Source of the DNA: Methanobacteriota archaeon
GTDB taxonomy: Archaea; Thermoplasmatota; Poseidoniia; Poseidoniales; Thalassarchaeaceae
Length of the DNA: 5,251 bases
Direction: 5' to 3'
Assembly: GCA_014384685.1 (NCBI GenBank)
Contig: JACNFL010000238.1
Location: forward strand, 1-5,251
Below, piece after piece: positions 4,765 to 5,251 of this stretch; within the stretch, counting starts at the first letter, position 1, and the number at the start of each line of letters is the position of its first letter. The notes under the pieces are model-generated. The model did not search any database, was not told the DNA's origin, and was given only the letters and a program-made list of their open reading frames with translations. A program made the position numbers and the translations under genes.

Positions 4765-5251
4765 TCATTCTTCTTCATCAGTTGAATCAATGTTTTCCCT
4801 TTGCCTTTGAATCATCCATATCGTTAACAACGGAATCAAAGTAATGATTGCTATTTGCAATGTTCGTGATGAGTATGGCTCAAAAGTTTCCTCAAGACTG
4901 TAGATTATCACCTCAGGTGGTTCTTCGCCTCCACTATCTTGTAGCCAAGCAATGTACCCTTCCATCACTTGTGGTTCAGTCTGGTTGAATTCGTCCTCAG
5001 TGTGAAGTTGATATGAATGATTTTCCAAGATAATGTGGTACTTGACATCCCAATCTAATTCTGCATCATTTGGGTCCATTGAATTTAGCCCCCACTTATG
5101 TTGCCAAGCAACCACGCCGTGCCCAATTGATGGGTTTGCGACGGGGAAAAGCGGGTCACCAATAATTCGCTGCTCACCCGTATCAAGATTCACCATCACT
5201 AAACGGCTGACTGCTGACAAATTTACCTCCGCTACTAGATGATTTTTGTCA
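4765..5251 (-). CDS. Surface protein with beta-propeller-like repeats and C-terminal membrane anchor, partial
   Basis: This reading frame is open to the right edge, so only the last 161 residues are seen and the N-terminus is missing. The visible part holds two propeller-like units: NPSIGHGVVAWQ (39-50) and EPQVMEGYIAWLQDSG (92-107), each followed by a strand with a polypeptide of the DVKYHIILEN or EVIIYSLE type. The pattern P-x-I/V-x-x-G-x-V/I-A-W-x is typical of TolB/YncE-like beta-propeller repeats of secreted archaeal proteins. A single hydrophobic segment (about 131-148, ending in QRQR) is followed by an acidic tail (DSTDEEE), so the propeller should be outside the cell, anchored at its C-terminus. 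An internal TTG at 5220 preceded by GGAGGT is a possible start giving 151 residues, but it would remove any signal peptide and cut into a strand, so I favour a longer protein. The function and ligand are unknown. Confidence 0.8.
   Translation of the reverse strand, partial: DKNHLVAEVNLSAVSRLVMVNLDTGEQRIIGDPLFPVANPSIGHGVVAWQHKWGLNSMDPNDAELDWDVKYHIILENHSYQLHTEDEFNQTEPQVMEGYIAWLQDSGGEEPPEVIIYSLEETFEPYSSRTLQIAIITLIPLLTIWMIQRQRENIDSTDEEE

Noticed and set aside
4778..4790. TCAGTTGAATCAA repeats the sequence at the crcB/bud32 junction (2818-2830)
   Set aside because: The second copy is inside codons for IDST of the surface protein and lacks the second palindrome arm, so a chance match is likely.

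Overview
The window (5,251 bp, moderate GC, about 95% coding) looks like a piece of an archaeal chromosome, most likely a marine Euryarchaeon of the Poseidoniales (Marine Group II) type. This rests on a stand-alone Bud32-type KEOPS kinase, an archaeal-style Ham1/ITPase, short or leaderless 5' ends mixed with GGAGG/GGTGAT ribosome sites, and a membrane protein with acidic low-complexity sequence and a proline-rich C-terminus. The lineage call is an inference from gene style; there is no marker RNA gene in the window.

Layout, left to right. (1) A three-gene minus-strand cluster, transcribed from about 2378 down to 23: a Ham1/RdgB-type XTP/dITP pyrophosphatase, an unrecognised two-helix membrane protein with a charged cytoplasmic or extracytoplasmic tail, and an enoyl-CoA hydratase (crotonase) family enzyme. 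The last two are separated by 4 nt, and a Shine-Dalgarno-like run after the crotonase stop suggests that another gene follows outside the window. (2) A 72-bp divergent promoter region, then a plus-strand CrcB/Fluc fluoride channel. (3) A minus-strand bud32 convergent with crcB, with a 5-bp gap and a small palindrome across both stop codons. (4) A divergent interval between bud32 and nadA centred on a perfect 12-bp palindrome, then plus-strand nadA, encoding a quinolinate synthase of the Bacillus-like long type. (5) The C-terminal part of a minus-strand surface protein with beta-propeller-like repeats, a C-terminal membrane helix and an acidic tail; its N-terminus lies beyond the right edge.

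Functionally these are mostly housekeeping genes: nucleotide-pool cleaning (Ham1), acyl-CoA metabolism (crotonase), fluoride efflux (CrcB), tRNA t6A modification (Bud32) and NAD synthesis (NadA). They do not form one pathway. I see no mobile element, CRISPR array, tRNA or rRNA. The window does not show an obvious new defence or biosynthetic system. The points most worth a second look are the unknown membrane protein with its 15-residue repeat, the palindrome shared by the bud32 and nadA promoters, the Met substitution in the CrcB Phe box, and the Asn substitution in a conserved Ham1 motif.
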